Below are positions 1-5,550 of a stretch of 5,713 nucleotides of DNA, in pieces. This DNA is from Candidatus Methanovirga meridionalis (GTDB taxonomy: Archaea > Methanobacteriota > Methanobacteria > Methanobacteriales > Methanobacteriaceae). Position numbers and translations under genes: made by a program. The notes under the pieces were generated by a model. That model was not told where the DNA came from and ran no database searches. It worked only from the letters and a program-made list of their open reading frames with translations. Numbering within the stretch: position 1 is the stretch's first letter; each line of letters begins with the position of its first letter. The stretch spans positions 1 to 5,713 of the forward strand of contig JAITPS010000161.1 of NCBI GenBank assembly GCA_031289325.1. Direction: 5' to 3'.

Positions 1-233
1 GTGGTCTTTGGGCATTTGGTTATGGTTTAATCACCGATGTTTCAATGATATTTTTCTATCATTCTACTTTAGGAGTTTTCATAAGAAGTTTAACTATTTA
101 TGATTGGCCAAGAGCAATAGTCAACATATTACTATTAGCATTCGCTTATGTTCCAATTAAAAATATATTTTTAAGAGCCAAAAGAAAATATATTGATTCT
201 GTAGAAGAAACATCTGTAAGTTCTGTAGAATAA
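1..233 (+). CDS. C-terminal end of a polytopic membrane protein, possibly an ECF transporter S component (partial)
   Basis: The frame is already open at the left edge (first full codon at base 3) and ends with TAA at 231-233, so only the last 76 residues are visible. They show one hydrophobic segment at about residues 1-26 (GLWAFGYGLITDVSMIFF), a short loop with an aromatic and charged DWPR motif (34-37), a second membrane segment at about 38-56, and then a basic stretch (FLRAKRKY) leading into an acidic, Ser/Val/Glu-rich tail with SVE repeated. A glycine-rich helix followed by a P-R-A-I-V-N helix and a final Y-x-P-I-K resembles the C-terminal end of ECF-type vitamin or cofactor transporter S components, but this is a resemblance from memory only. 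Other small polytopic membrane proteins remain possible. An ATG at 45 lies inside the membrane segment and is not the real start. The gene is separated from the ehb genes by 1.2 kb and is probably functionally unrelated. Confidence 0.7.
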   Translation, partial: GLWAFGYGLITDVSMIFFYHSTLGVFIRSLTIYDWPRAIVNILLLAFAYVPIKNIFLRAKRKYIDSVEETSVSSVE

Positions 234-243
234 TTATCAGAAT

Positions 244-285
244 AATAATTTACATCAAATAATAATAAACTTGTAAATTATTTTT
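244..285 (+). terminator. Terminator-like hairpin with T-run after the first gene
   Basis: Eleven bases after the upstream stop codon, AATAATTTAC (244-253) is followed by its perfect reverse complement GTAAATTATT (273-282). The loop is 19 nt and the stem runs straight into a five-T tract (281-285). Only one GC pair is present, so the stem is weak. Archaeal termination depends mainly on T-tracts, and more T-runs follow near 367-373 and 392-399. The place and structure fit 3'-end formation of the upstream gene, but in DNA this AT-rich such inverted repeats also arise by chance. Confidence 0.4.
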
Positions 286-1260
286 AACATATTTGAGAGT
301 TATATGGCTTTTAATAAACCGAAAAACCCAATAGATTGGTAATCATATTAATCCTCATCAATTATTATTTTTTTAAAGGTGTGGGGATATCAGATTTTTT
401 TTATTTTAAAATTTATCTGTTCCTTAATTTTTCAAGAAAAAGTTATTCTTAATTATTAAAGATTTATCCTACCTCAAGTACACTACTTAATTTTATTAGA
501 TATTGAATTGAACCCCTTTTTTTTAATTCCCTTTTTAATTCAATAATTCAAGTTGATTCATTTTAAAAATTATTATCTTTATTAGCTATAATATTTAAAT
601 ACAAAGTCATATAACCTATTTCAATCTTGAAGAAAATCTAACCACCATATTAAAAATAATAGTCAACTGAATTTTTGATGTGGATAATTTCACAGTTTAT
701 ATCCTATTGCATTGTTGAATTAGATTCATCTTTTATATAATCCATTTTTTTCATGATGGGAATTTTTCTATTTTAATTTGCATCCATATTCATGACATTT
801 CAAGTTCTCATCAACAAAAAATAAACAATTTAGTTATTTTTCTCAAAACTTCAATATTTTTTAATTTTCATCACATTATCGCATATCTTCATGGAATTAT
901 TTTTTTTTATGATTATTGTTTGATTTTTCATTTCATTTAATCCTAATACTACTTCATAATTCTTAATTCTATTTTTATCAGCATTTCTTTTCATTTATAG
1001 TTCCTTTATCTTCTTCTTAAAGATGTTTCATAATATTTAATCAAAATATTCCCATATTTCAGTTAAAATAAATTTCATTCAAAATTAACAAGATTATTTT
1101 AATAATAAAAAAGTTTTATAAGATTAATTTTTTACATAGCCTGCATATATAAGATGAATGAAAAAAAACTTTCAGTTATTGGGATGTTTTATAAAAAAAT
1201 GGATTTAAATATTGAACTTTGTTTTTTATTGTGTTTAAGGAAATTTTCATATTGCATCAT
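286..1260. other. Long gene-free spacer, strand-skewed; possible degraded minus-strand sequence
   Basis: I see no credible gene, tRNA or rRNA here. From about 380 to 1080 the + strand is rich in T and has more C than G, so the minus strand is purine-rich, as coding strands usually are in AT-rich archaea. One minus-strand frame from 1078 to 650 has eight stops in 143 codons. Its longest open piece (994 to 851, 47 codons) has an ATG but only a weak ribosome binding site. A neighbouring minus frame (833 to 768) reads NLKCHEYGCKLK, vaguely like a zinc-ribbon knuckle. A hairpin-forming inverted repeat (501-512 with 534-545) encloses an eight-T run. This could be an old, heavily mutated gene, but the evidence is weak and ordinary noncoding DNA is equally possible. 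Confidence 0.4.
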
Positions 1261-1270
1261 TAACATATTT

Positions 1271-1302
1271 AACAAAAACATTTAATTTAACAGAAACATT
1301 TA
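1271..1302 (+). repeat. Direct repeat of a 14-bp element in the ehbA promoter region
   Basis: AACAAAAACATTTA at 1271-1284 is repeated with one mismatch as AACAGAAACATTTA at 1289-1302, 18 bp apart. The second copy forms the BRE-like purine stretch and the start of the best TATA-like element. The pair could be a duplicated core-promoter piece or a binding site for a regulator. Nothing in the window shows which. Confidence 0.45.
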
Positions 1303-1313
1303 TAATATATAAA
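1293..1313 (+). promoter_or_regulatory. Candidate archaeal BRE/TATA promoter for the ehb operon
   Basis: GAAAC at 1293-1297 resembles a purine-rich TFB recognition element, and two bases later TTTATAATATATAAA (1299-1313) is a strong TATA-like box. Transcription would be expected to start about 22-27 bases further on, near 1333-1338, giving a leader of roughly 135 nt that contains the 22-bp repeat array. In such AT-rich DNA TATA matches are common. The TATA-like cores inside the downstream repeats are competing candidates, and the last of these (1422-1430) would give a leader of about 20 nt. Confidence 0.4.
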
Positions 1314-1343
1314 GATAATAATGTTATAATAATATAAGTTAAT

Positions 1344-1431
1344 AAAAATAAAAATCTTATAAATTAAAAATAAAAATTTTATAAATTAAAGATAAAAATT
1401 TTATAAATTAAAAATAAAAATTTTATAAATG
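1344..1431 (+). repeat. Four tandem copies of a 22-bp AT-only repeat directly upstream of ehbA
   Basis: Four head-to-tail units of exactly 22 bp occupy 1344-1365, 1366-1387, 1388-1409 and 1410-1431. They differ from one another at only one or two positions: a C at 1356 in the first, a G at 1391 in the third and a G at 1431 in the fourth. Each unit is an A-rich half followed by a core of the type TTTTATAAAT, which looks like a TATA box. The array ends 39 bp before the ehbA start codon, so it lies in the operon promoter or in its 5' leader. Possible roles are multiple weak promoters, a regulator or histone binding platform, or simply slippage-prone sequence. Confidence 0.85.
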
Positions 1432-1458
1432 AAAAATTAGATGTATTGAATTATAGTT

Positions 1459-1466
1459 GGAGATGA
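1459..1466 (+). promoter_or_regulatory. Ribosome binding site of ehbA
   Basis: GGAGATGA matches the methanogen consensus GGAGGTGA at all but one position and lies four bases before the ATG at 1471. ATG triplets at 1463 and 1467 are out of frame with the gene, so this site selects the ATG at 1471. Confidence 0.75.
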
Positions 1467-1470
1467 ATGG

Positions 1471-1782
1471 ATGTCTTTAGATAGATTTTATTATGGTATT
1501 CTATTTTTTTTAGTATTAATAAAAGAGATTATAAAATCAACTATTAACACATCTAAAAGGTCTATTAATGGAAACATCGATCCATATATTATTGATATAA
1601 AAACTATTCTTAAAAGACCAGTTTCACAGACTATCTTGGCCAATACAATAACTTTAACTCCAGGTACATTGACCATTGATTTAGATAGTGAAAATTCTAT
1701 CTTAAAGGTTGTTGTTATCTCTCCAAGAGAAAATAAAGATATTATTCCCCTTGAAAAATATATTGCAAAAATGTTAGAGTAA
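1471..1782 (+). CDS. ehbA: Energy-converting hydrogenase B subunit A (MnhE-like)
   Basis: This is the first gene of the ehb operon, a 103-residue membrane subunit of the ion-translocating arm of the ferredoxin-reducing hydrogenase. One hydrophobic segment at about residues 6-25 is followed by a soluble domain carrying LANTITLTPGTLTIDLD (56-72), the signature of the MnhE/MrpE family. It is clearly shorter than bacterial MnhE (about 160 residues) because the additional N-terminal helices are missing, as in other hydrogenase-associated versions. The function assignment rests on this motif plus the downstream order MnhF, MnhG, MbhD, MnhC and MnhD. A stand-alone Mrp antiporter is less likely because no MnhA-type gene is present and the gene order is that of Ehb. 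The start is the ATG preceded by GGAGATGA. The stop lies 9 nt before ehbB. Confidence 0.85.
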   Translation: MSLDRFYYGILFFLVLIKEIIKSTINTSKRSINGNIDPYIIDIKTILKRPVSQTILANTITLTPGTLTIDLDSENSILKVVVISPRENKDIIPLEKYIAKMLE

Positions 1783-1791
1783 GTGATTTAA

Positions 1792-2061
1792 ATGGAGATA
1801 CTGCTAATTAGTCAATACATTCTAATGGTTTCACTTGTCATATTTTTATTAGTAGCTATTAAAATAACCACCAATAAAACAATAGCTATGGGATTGATTG
1901 GAAGTGCTACATTCTCACTTGGAATAGCTATTTTACTTTTAGTGTATGGTGCTATCCATAACATTGAATTTTGTAAGGACATTGCACTTGCACTACTTAT
2001 TCTTGGTGTTATAGGTACAATAGCTTTTTCAATTGTATTAAGGAGAGAAAAACATGATTAA
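1792..2061 (+). CDS. ehbB: Energy-converting hydrogenase B subunit B (MnhF-like)
   Basis: This is an 89-residue membrane protein with three predicted helices at about residues 4-24, 30-53 and 63-83. The C-terminal stretch EFCKDIALALLILGVIGTIAF (59-79) matches the MnhF/MrpF pattern, in which an Asp introduces the last helix followed by A-L-x-L-x-L-x-G-x-x-G-T-x-A. The Asp-Arg pair usually found before the second helix of MnhF is replaced here by TTNKTIAMG. The protein belongs to the Mrp-like ion-translocating module of Ehb and packs with the MnhE- and MnhG-like subunits in related complexes. It starts 9 nt after ehbA with GTGAT (1783-1787) as ribosome binding site, and its last 8 nt overlap ehbC, suggesting coupled translation. 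Confidence 0.85.
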   Translation: MEILLISQYILMVSLVIFLLVAIKITTNKTIAMGLIGSATFSLGIAILLLVYGAIHNIEFCKDIALALLILGVIGTIAFSIVLRREKHD

Positions 2062-2473
2062 CACTATTTTTGAAATACTTCAATCCTTATGCTTAATTAT
2101 ATCTGCTATACTGATTCTAATTGCTTCTATTGGAATACTAAGGCTCAAAAATGATATGACTAATGTTATCTATGCTAAATTGCATTTTTTAGGTATTGTG
2201 GATGTTGCAGGTGTCTTAGCAATGATTGGATTAAATCAACCACTTTTAGCAGCAATCTACTTTATTTTAGCTCCTATTGTTGGTCATGCTATGGCAAATG
2301 CTTACTACTATGGTGAAGATGAATATAATAAAGAGTTAAATGCCTCTGAAAATAATAATTCTAAAAATAATAACTCTAAAAATAATAATACCACTAAATT
2401 TAAAGAAGAACATATTGATAATCAAGATGAACAATATTCTATTTCAAAATTAACTATTATAAATGAGGATTAA
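2054..2473 (+). CDS. ehbC: Energy-converting hydrogenase B subunit C (MnhG-like) with Asn-rich C-terminal tail
   Basis: Residues 1-88 form the MnhG/MrpG-like part. Helices lie at about 8-28, 43-60 and 63-83, with the family motif GILRLKNDMTNVIYAKLHFLG (27-47) between the first two and the P-I-V-G-H-A-x-A-x-A end of the third. The protein is part of the ion-translocating membrane arm of Ehb. After YYYGEDEYNKEL comes an unusual hydrophilic tail of about 45 residues. It contains NNNSKNNNSKNNN (100-112), encoded by a 15-bp tandem DNA repeat, and then a charged acidic segment. MnhG-like subunits normally end shortly after the third helix, so the tail looks lineage-specific and probably lies outside the membrane. 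The ATG is preceded by AGGAGAG (2041-2047) and overlaps the end of ehbB in ATGATTAA. Confidence 0.85.
   Translation: MINTIFEILQSLCLIISAILILIASIGILRLKNDMTNVIYAKLHFLGIVDVAGVLAMIGLNQPLLAAIYFILAPIVGHAMANAYYYGEDEYNKELNASENNNSKNNNSKNNNTTKFKEEHIDNQDEQYSISKLTIINED
2351..2389 (+). repeat. 15-bp in-frame tandem repeat encoding NNNSK units in EhbC
   Basis: The units aataataattctaaa and aataataactctaaa are followed by a partial third, aataataat. They encode NNNSK, NNNSK and NNN. The 15-bp period is a multiple of three, so gain or loss of units would keep the frame. It sits in the hydrophilic tail after the last membrane helix. Confidence 0.85.
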
Positions 2474-2475
2474 TA

Positions 2476-2715
2476 ATGATTGAATATATAGTAATGCTGA
2501 TTGGAATTTTAGGATCAATTCTTGCACTTGCACAAAGAGACTTACTTAAAGCAGCTATTCTTACAGGAATAAGTGGAGGATGCATAGCTATTCTTTTTCA
2601 GATCCTGCTTGCTCCAGATGTCGCATTAACTCAAGCCATTGTTGGTGCTGCAATTGTTCCAGTATTTTTAGCTTTGGCAATCTATAAAACTCAGAGAGCT
2701 GGTAAAGATGATTAA
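2476..2715 (+). CDS. ehbD: Energy-converting hydrogenase B subunit D (MbhD/DUF4040-like)
   Basis: This is a 79-residue protein with three predicted helices at about residues 3-19, 24-44 and 49-70. LLAPDVALTQAIVGAA (44-59) is the hallmark of the MbhD/DUF4040 family, the small module homologous to part of the MnhA C-terminal region, and links ion-translocating subunits in membrane-bound hydrogenases and Mrp complexes. Its presence as a separate small gene distinguishes hydrogenase-type operons from bacterial Mrp operons with a long MnhA. The start is 2 nt after the ehbC stop, with GAGGAT (2465-2470) inside the ehbC end as ribosome binding site. The last 8 nt overlap ehbE. Confidence 0.85.
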   Translation: MIEYIVMLIGILGSILALAQRDLLKAAILTGISGGCIAILFQILLAPDVALTQAIVGAAIVPVFLALAIYKTQRAGKDD

Positions 2716-3076
2716 TACTCAAATAGCTGCCTTATTATGTTCAGGAAGTTTTATTCTTATTGGATTGTATGCAGCCATATTTCTGGATAATATAATCAAA
2801 AAGATCATTGGATTATCTTTTATTGAGGAAGGAGCTAATTTATTCTTAATTACATTAGCTTATAGATCAGATGGTGTAGTGCCTATATTTTTACCAGGTA
2901 TGTCTCCTGACTGGTTTGTGGCAAATTCAGCTTACCCTTTACCTCATGCTTTAGTACTTACAAGCATAGTTATTGGTGCATCTACCTTAGCTGTTATGTT
3001 AGCCATAGCTATGGTTTTATATAAAAAACATGGTAGTTTAAGTGCATTCAAAATATTAGGTGATAATCATGAATGA
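2708..3076 (+). CDS. ehbE: Energy-converting hydrogenase B subunit E (NuoK/MnhC-like)
   Basis: This 122-residue subunit belongs to the NuoK/MnhC family of three-helix ion-channel subunits. Helices are at about residues 5-26, 32-52 and 78-104. The second helix carries IIGLSFIEEGANLFLI (33-48), with acidic residues E40/E41 in the region where NuoK has its functional glutamate and N44 as in MnhC. PLPHALVLTSIVIGAS (77-92) is the strongly conserved third-helix motif of MnhC. The loop between helices 2 and 3 is long and hydrophobic (VVPIFLPGMSPDWF), as in the archaeal versions. It begins inside the end of ehbD (overlap ATGATTAA) with only a weak ribosome binding site (GGTAAAG), so its translation probably depends on ehbD. 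Its end overlaps ehbF by 8 nt. Confidence 0.87.
   Translation: MINTQIAALLCSGSFILIGLYAAIFLDNIIKKIIGLSFIEEGANLFLITLAYRSDGVVPIFLPGMSPDWFVANSAYPLPHALVLTSIVIGASTLAVMLAIAMVLYKKHGSLSAFKILGDNHE
3058..3064 (+). promoter_or_regulatory. Ribosome binding site that fixes the ehbF start
   Basis: AGGTGAT, complementary to the 16S rRNA 3' end of methanogens, lies within the last codons of ehbE and four bases before the ATG at 3069. A possible GTG start at 3060 is inside this site and so is not the start. Confidence 0.8.
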
Positions 3077-4562
3077 ATTAATCCCTTTAATGGTTATTAT
3101 TCCAATAATAGCTGCCCTAATTTTAAATGCTTTAGGTAGAAAAAATTCCATAGTTAAAACACTATCCTTTGTAGTAGCTATTCTTTTACCTTTAATTCCA
3201 ATAATATCTAACTATGGATTTCACTACTTTGGAGGACATTCTCCATTAATAGACAATGAAAACTTATTAAGCTCACTTCCAAGTCTTATTTCAAATGTTA
3301 GTTTATCCACTTTTCATATTGGAATAAACTATTCTTTTGAAGGATTACAAAAAATATTATTATTTTTCTTATTTATTGTAGGATTTTTAGCTATTTTCAC
3401 CGCAATAAACGAAAGAAAAAGAATTTCTGGGCAATACATGTTCTTAATATTCATGGGCTTAAGTTCTGTAACAGCCATGCTTTTATCAGACGATATTTTC
3501 CACATGTACATATTTTTTGAAATAGCTATTATATCTCAAGTGGGGATAATATTATCCTCTAATGATAATCAAAAATATGAAACCGCTATGAAATATATGA
3601 TTTTAGGTTCTATAGGTGGACCTATACTTCTTACAGGAATAGGATTTTTACTTGCTTTGGTTGGTAGTGTAAATATAACAGATATAACCTACATGATTAA
3701 AAATGGGCTAATAGATTCTTATTCACCTGTATTTCTATTTTCATTTGGATTGATTTTCTTCGGTTGGATTTATAGTGTAGGTTTACCACCATTCCACACT
3801 ATTAAATCTGCAGTATATAGTAAAGCCACACCAAGTGGAAGTGCATTATTACAAGCATTATCAGTTGTAATATTTATAAGTTTCGGACTTGCAATACTTA
3901 GAATTTATTCCCATCTTCCATTTGTTCATGGAATCATAATATTCTTCTCATTAGCTGGAATGATACTTTCAATTACAATGGCTCTTATAGAAACTGATTT
4001 AAGAAGAATAATTGGATTTTTAGCTGTTGGAGAACTTGGATACATTGGTCTTGGTTTTGGTATTGGAACAAACTTATCCATTACTGCTGCACTATTTCAA
4101 GGTATTAACGAACTAATAATAACAGCATTATTGTTCATTGGTTTTGGTGCAATAATACAGTTAACTAAAATATCAAACATTACTAAATTAGGTGGATTAA
4201 TTGAAAACATCCCAAAAATGTCTATTATGGTTCTTCTCGGAGGATTTGCTATGGCAGGAGTTCCTCCTTTAAATGGTTTTCAAAGCAAATTAATGCTTAT
4301 TCAATCAGCTTTGAATGCTAATTTCCCAGAACTTGCCATAATCATGATATTAATTAGTATTGTTACATTTATGACATTTATAAAAATATTCCATGCAGCA
4401 TATCTTAAACCAAAACCAAAAGATTTAATTGTTGAGAAATCATTAGTACCACGATCAGCCATATTTACTGTAGGCGTTTTACTAATAATTTGTATTGTTT
4501 TAGGATTAATGCCTGATTTAGTTGTAAAAGAACTCACTACATTTGTTGGAGGTTTGATTTAG
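3069..4562 (+). CDS. ehbF: Energy-converting hydrogenase B subunit F (MnhD/NuoN-like antiporter subunit)
   Basis: At 497 residues this is the large ion-translocating subunit of Ehb, homologous to MnhD, NuoM and NuoN, with about 14 predicted membrane helices. E151 in YIFFEIAII is the conserved glutamate of transmembrane helix 5. LPPFHTIKSAVYSKATPSGSALL (239-261) corresponds to the PFHTWLPDAH...AP...S motif after helix 7. AGVPPLNGFQSKLMLI (396-411) is the GxPPxxGFxxK motif of helix 12 with its lysine, K407. By hand alignment the lysine normally in helix 7 is S236 and the one in helix 8 is V267, so half of the usual charged axis seems to be missing. The last helix is near 464-482, close to the C terminus. 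The gene overlaps ehbE by 8 nt (ATGAATGA) and ends immediately before the ehbG ATG. The start at 3069 is chosen over GTG 3060 because the latter lies in the ribosome binding site. Confidence 0.9.
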   Translation: MNELIPLMVIIPIIAALILNALGRKNSIVKTLSFVVAILLPLIPIISNYGFHYFGGHSPLIDNENLLSSLPSLISNVSLSTFHIGINYSFEGLQKILLFFLFIVGFLAIFTAINERKRISGQYMFLIFMGLSSVTAMLLSDDIFHMYIFFEIAIISQVGIILSSNDNQKYETAMKYMILGSIGGPILLTGIGFLLALVGSVNITDITYMIKNGLIDSYSPVFLFSFGLIFFGWIYSVGLPPFHTIKSAVYSKATPSGSALLQALSVVIFISFGLAILRIYSHLPFVHGIIIFFSLAGMILSITMALIETDLRRIIGFLAVGELGYIGLGFGIGTNLSITAALFQGINELIITALLFIGFGAIIQLTKISNITKLGGLIENIPKMSIMVLLGGFAMAGVPPLNGFQSKLMLIQSALNANFPELAIIMILISIVTFMTFIKIFHAAYLKPKPKDLIVEKSLVPRSAIFTVGVLLIICIVLGLMPDLVVKELTTFVGGLI

Positions 4563-4895
4563 ATGGATATATACATTCTAATTCATAATTCAGTGCAGAA
4601 ATTTAAAAATAAAATAAAAAAAGACACCATCACGAATGAAAATGTAAGTTCTGCAATGGCTGCTGAATTAACTATAATTTCTACAATACTAATTTCATCT
4701 ATTATGCTTAGACATATAAATGTCTTGCTTACAGTTTTAATAATTTTAGGTTTAGGATTATGTCTAATTACAAATATGCCTTTAATTAGTAAACTTAAAA
4801 AAGAACAAGATGATTCCCTTAATAAAATGATGTTTTATGTGATTTTAACCCTTGCAATATTAGTTAGTGCTATTTATTGGGGCGTGTTAAAATGA
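4563..4895 (+). CDS. ehbG: Energy-converting hydrogenase B subunit G, small membrane protein
   Basis: This is a 110-residue protein with a basic N-terminal region (residues 11-20 contain five lysines) and three predicted helices at about 32-49, 52-71 and 88-107. A charged loop, SKLKKEQDD, lies between the last two. I recognise no Mrp or complex I motif in it. The name comes from its position between the MnhD-like ehbF and the MbhE-like ehbH, which is where ehbG sits in known methanogen ehb operons. It probably is an accessory membrane subunit of the complex. The ATG follows the ehbF stop with no gap, and GGAGGT (4548-4553) nine bases upstream is a strong ribosome binding site, so it is certainly co-transcribed with ehbF. 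Confidence 0.7.
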   Translation: MDIYILIHNSVQKFKNKIKKDTITNENVSSAMAAELTIISTILISSIMLRHINVLLTVLIILGLGLCLITNMPLISKLKKEQDDSLNKMMFYVILTLAILVSAIYWGVLK

Positions 4896-4986
4896 AATTA
4901 AATAAACTACAAATAAATCAAAACCAAATTAATAAATTTTAATGAATAATAAATAATTTAATAGTATTATGTAGGAGGAGTTTACT
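4896..4986 (+). other. 91-bp spacer between ehbG and ehbH
   Basis: This is the only real gap within the ehb gene run. It is almost entirely A and T and has no open frame. A weak TATA-like stretch (AATTTAATA at 4956-4964) lies too close to the TTG start to leave a normal leader, so an internal promoter is doubtful. Its last bases contain the strong ribosome binding site of ehbH. Confidence 0.5.
4973..4978 (+). promoter_or_regulatory. Strong ribosome binding site for the TTG start of ehbH
   Basis: AGGAGG lies eight bases before the TTG at 4987. An in-frame TAG at 4972-4974 rules out any start further upstream, and no ATG or GTG lies between, so the site and the TTG belong together. Confidence 0.85.
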
Positions 4987-5265
4987 TTGGAAAATAGCAG
5001 TATAAGAACTTTAATTTTATCAATATCAACTGCATTATTTGGAGTAAGTTTACTTAGTGCACTTTTTAAATTAGATGAACTTATAATGCCAGGAGTAAGT
5101 GAAATTTATAATACCTTAGGAACTAAGATCGCACCAAATATGGTAACATTAATCGTATTTGATTGGAGAGCTTATGATACATTAGGTGAAGCATTAATAT
5201 TGGTAACTTCAGTGGTTGTAGTCCTTTTAGTCTTTGGAACAGGAATTTTAGATAATGAAGAATAG
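4987..5265 (+). CDS. ehbH: Energy-converting hydrogenase B subunit H (MbhE-like)
   Basis: This is a 92-residue membrane subunit with helices at about residues 7-27 and 66-86. Between them is NMVTLIVFDWRAYDTLGEAL (51-70), the signature of MbhE and of the matching C-terminal part of MnhA, with N51, D59, R61, D64, T65, G67 and E68 conserved. In membrane-bound hydrogenases this small subunit sits beside the MbhD-like and MnhB-like subunits. In ehb operons an MnhB-like ehbI is expected next, but here at least 448 bp of gene-free repeats follow. It starts with TTG, unlike the ATG starts of ehbA-G, but with the strongest ribosome binding site in the window. An in-frame stop just upstream confirms this start. 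Confidence 0.85.
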   Translation: MENSSIRTLILSISTALFGVSLLSALFKLDELIMPGVSEIYNTLGTKIAPNMVTLIVFDWRAYDTLGEALILVTSVVVVLLVFGTGILDNEE

Positions 5266-5290
5266 CTTATGTTTAATAATACAATATCTA

Positions 5291-5448
5291 TGTAATATAA
5301 ATCTAATACAAACCTAAATTAACTTCTAATATAAATCTAATATAAACCTAAATTAACTTCTAATATAAATCCAATATAAACCTAAATTAACTTCTAATAT
5401 AAATCCAATATAAACCTAAATTAACTTCTAATATAAATCTAAATTAAC
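5291..5448 (+). repeat. 34-bp tandem repeat array downstream of ehbH
   Basis: The sequence cctaaattaacttctaat recurs at 5313, 5347, 5381 and 5415, exactly 34 bp apart, with the units differing only at one or two bases (for example tct versus tcc). A degenerate start is visible from about 5291, and a shortened, diverged copy follows at 5439-5470. Each unit is itself built of two related 11-bp pieces starting ctaatataaa and a 12-bp variant starting ctaaattaac. There are no unique spacers, so it is not a CRISPR. The period is not a multiple of three and stops occur in it, so it is not coding. The function is unknown. Confidence 0.9.
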
Positions 5449-5470
5449 CTCTTAAATCTAAATTAAATAA

Positions 5471-5550
5471 TTTATAATGGATTTAATGAAGTTCTTAATA
5501 AATAACTTTTTTAAAAATTAAATATTATTAAAAAATATTAATTTAAATTA
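5471..5550. other. AT-only sequence between the two repeat arrays, with a six-T tract
   Basis: Nothing codes here. TTTTTT at 5507-5512 is a possible archaeal termination tract, 240 bp after ehbH, but no stable stem precedes it. If it terminates transcription, the operon would be split after ehbH. Confidence 0.3.

Noticed and set aside
45..47. ATG at 45 as the start of the first gene
   Set aside because: The frame is open to the window edge, and the residues before it form the front half of a membrane helix, so the gene begins outside the window.
851..994. Small minus-strand gene of 47 codons in the spacer
   Set aside because: The upstream site is weak, the protein is Lys/Asn-rich without a recognisable domain, and the same frame is broken by stops on both sides. 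It is kept only as a possible remnant.
1491..1676. Minus-strand open frame inside ehbA
   Set aside because: It is antisense to a gene with a clear MnhE motif and has no supporting ribosome binding site or recognisable domain.
3060..3068. GTG at 3060 as the start of ehbF
   Set aside because: It lies inside AGGTGAT, the ribosome binding site that serves the ATG at 3069, so it leaves no room for its own site.
3329..4537. Minus-strand open frames at 3329-3511 and 4301-4537
   Set aside because: Both are antisense shadows of ehbF, which has conserved family motifs across these stretches.
1471..4562. Stand-alone Mrp Na+/H+ antiporter operon
   Set aside because: There is no MnhA, the MbhD and MbhE modules are separate small genes, and the order E, F, G, MbhD, C, D, G-protein, MbhE is that of ehb. 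Final proof needs the hydrogenase subunits outside the window.
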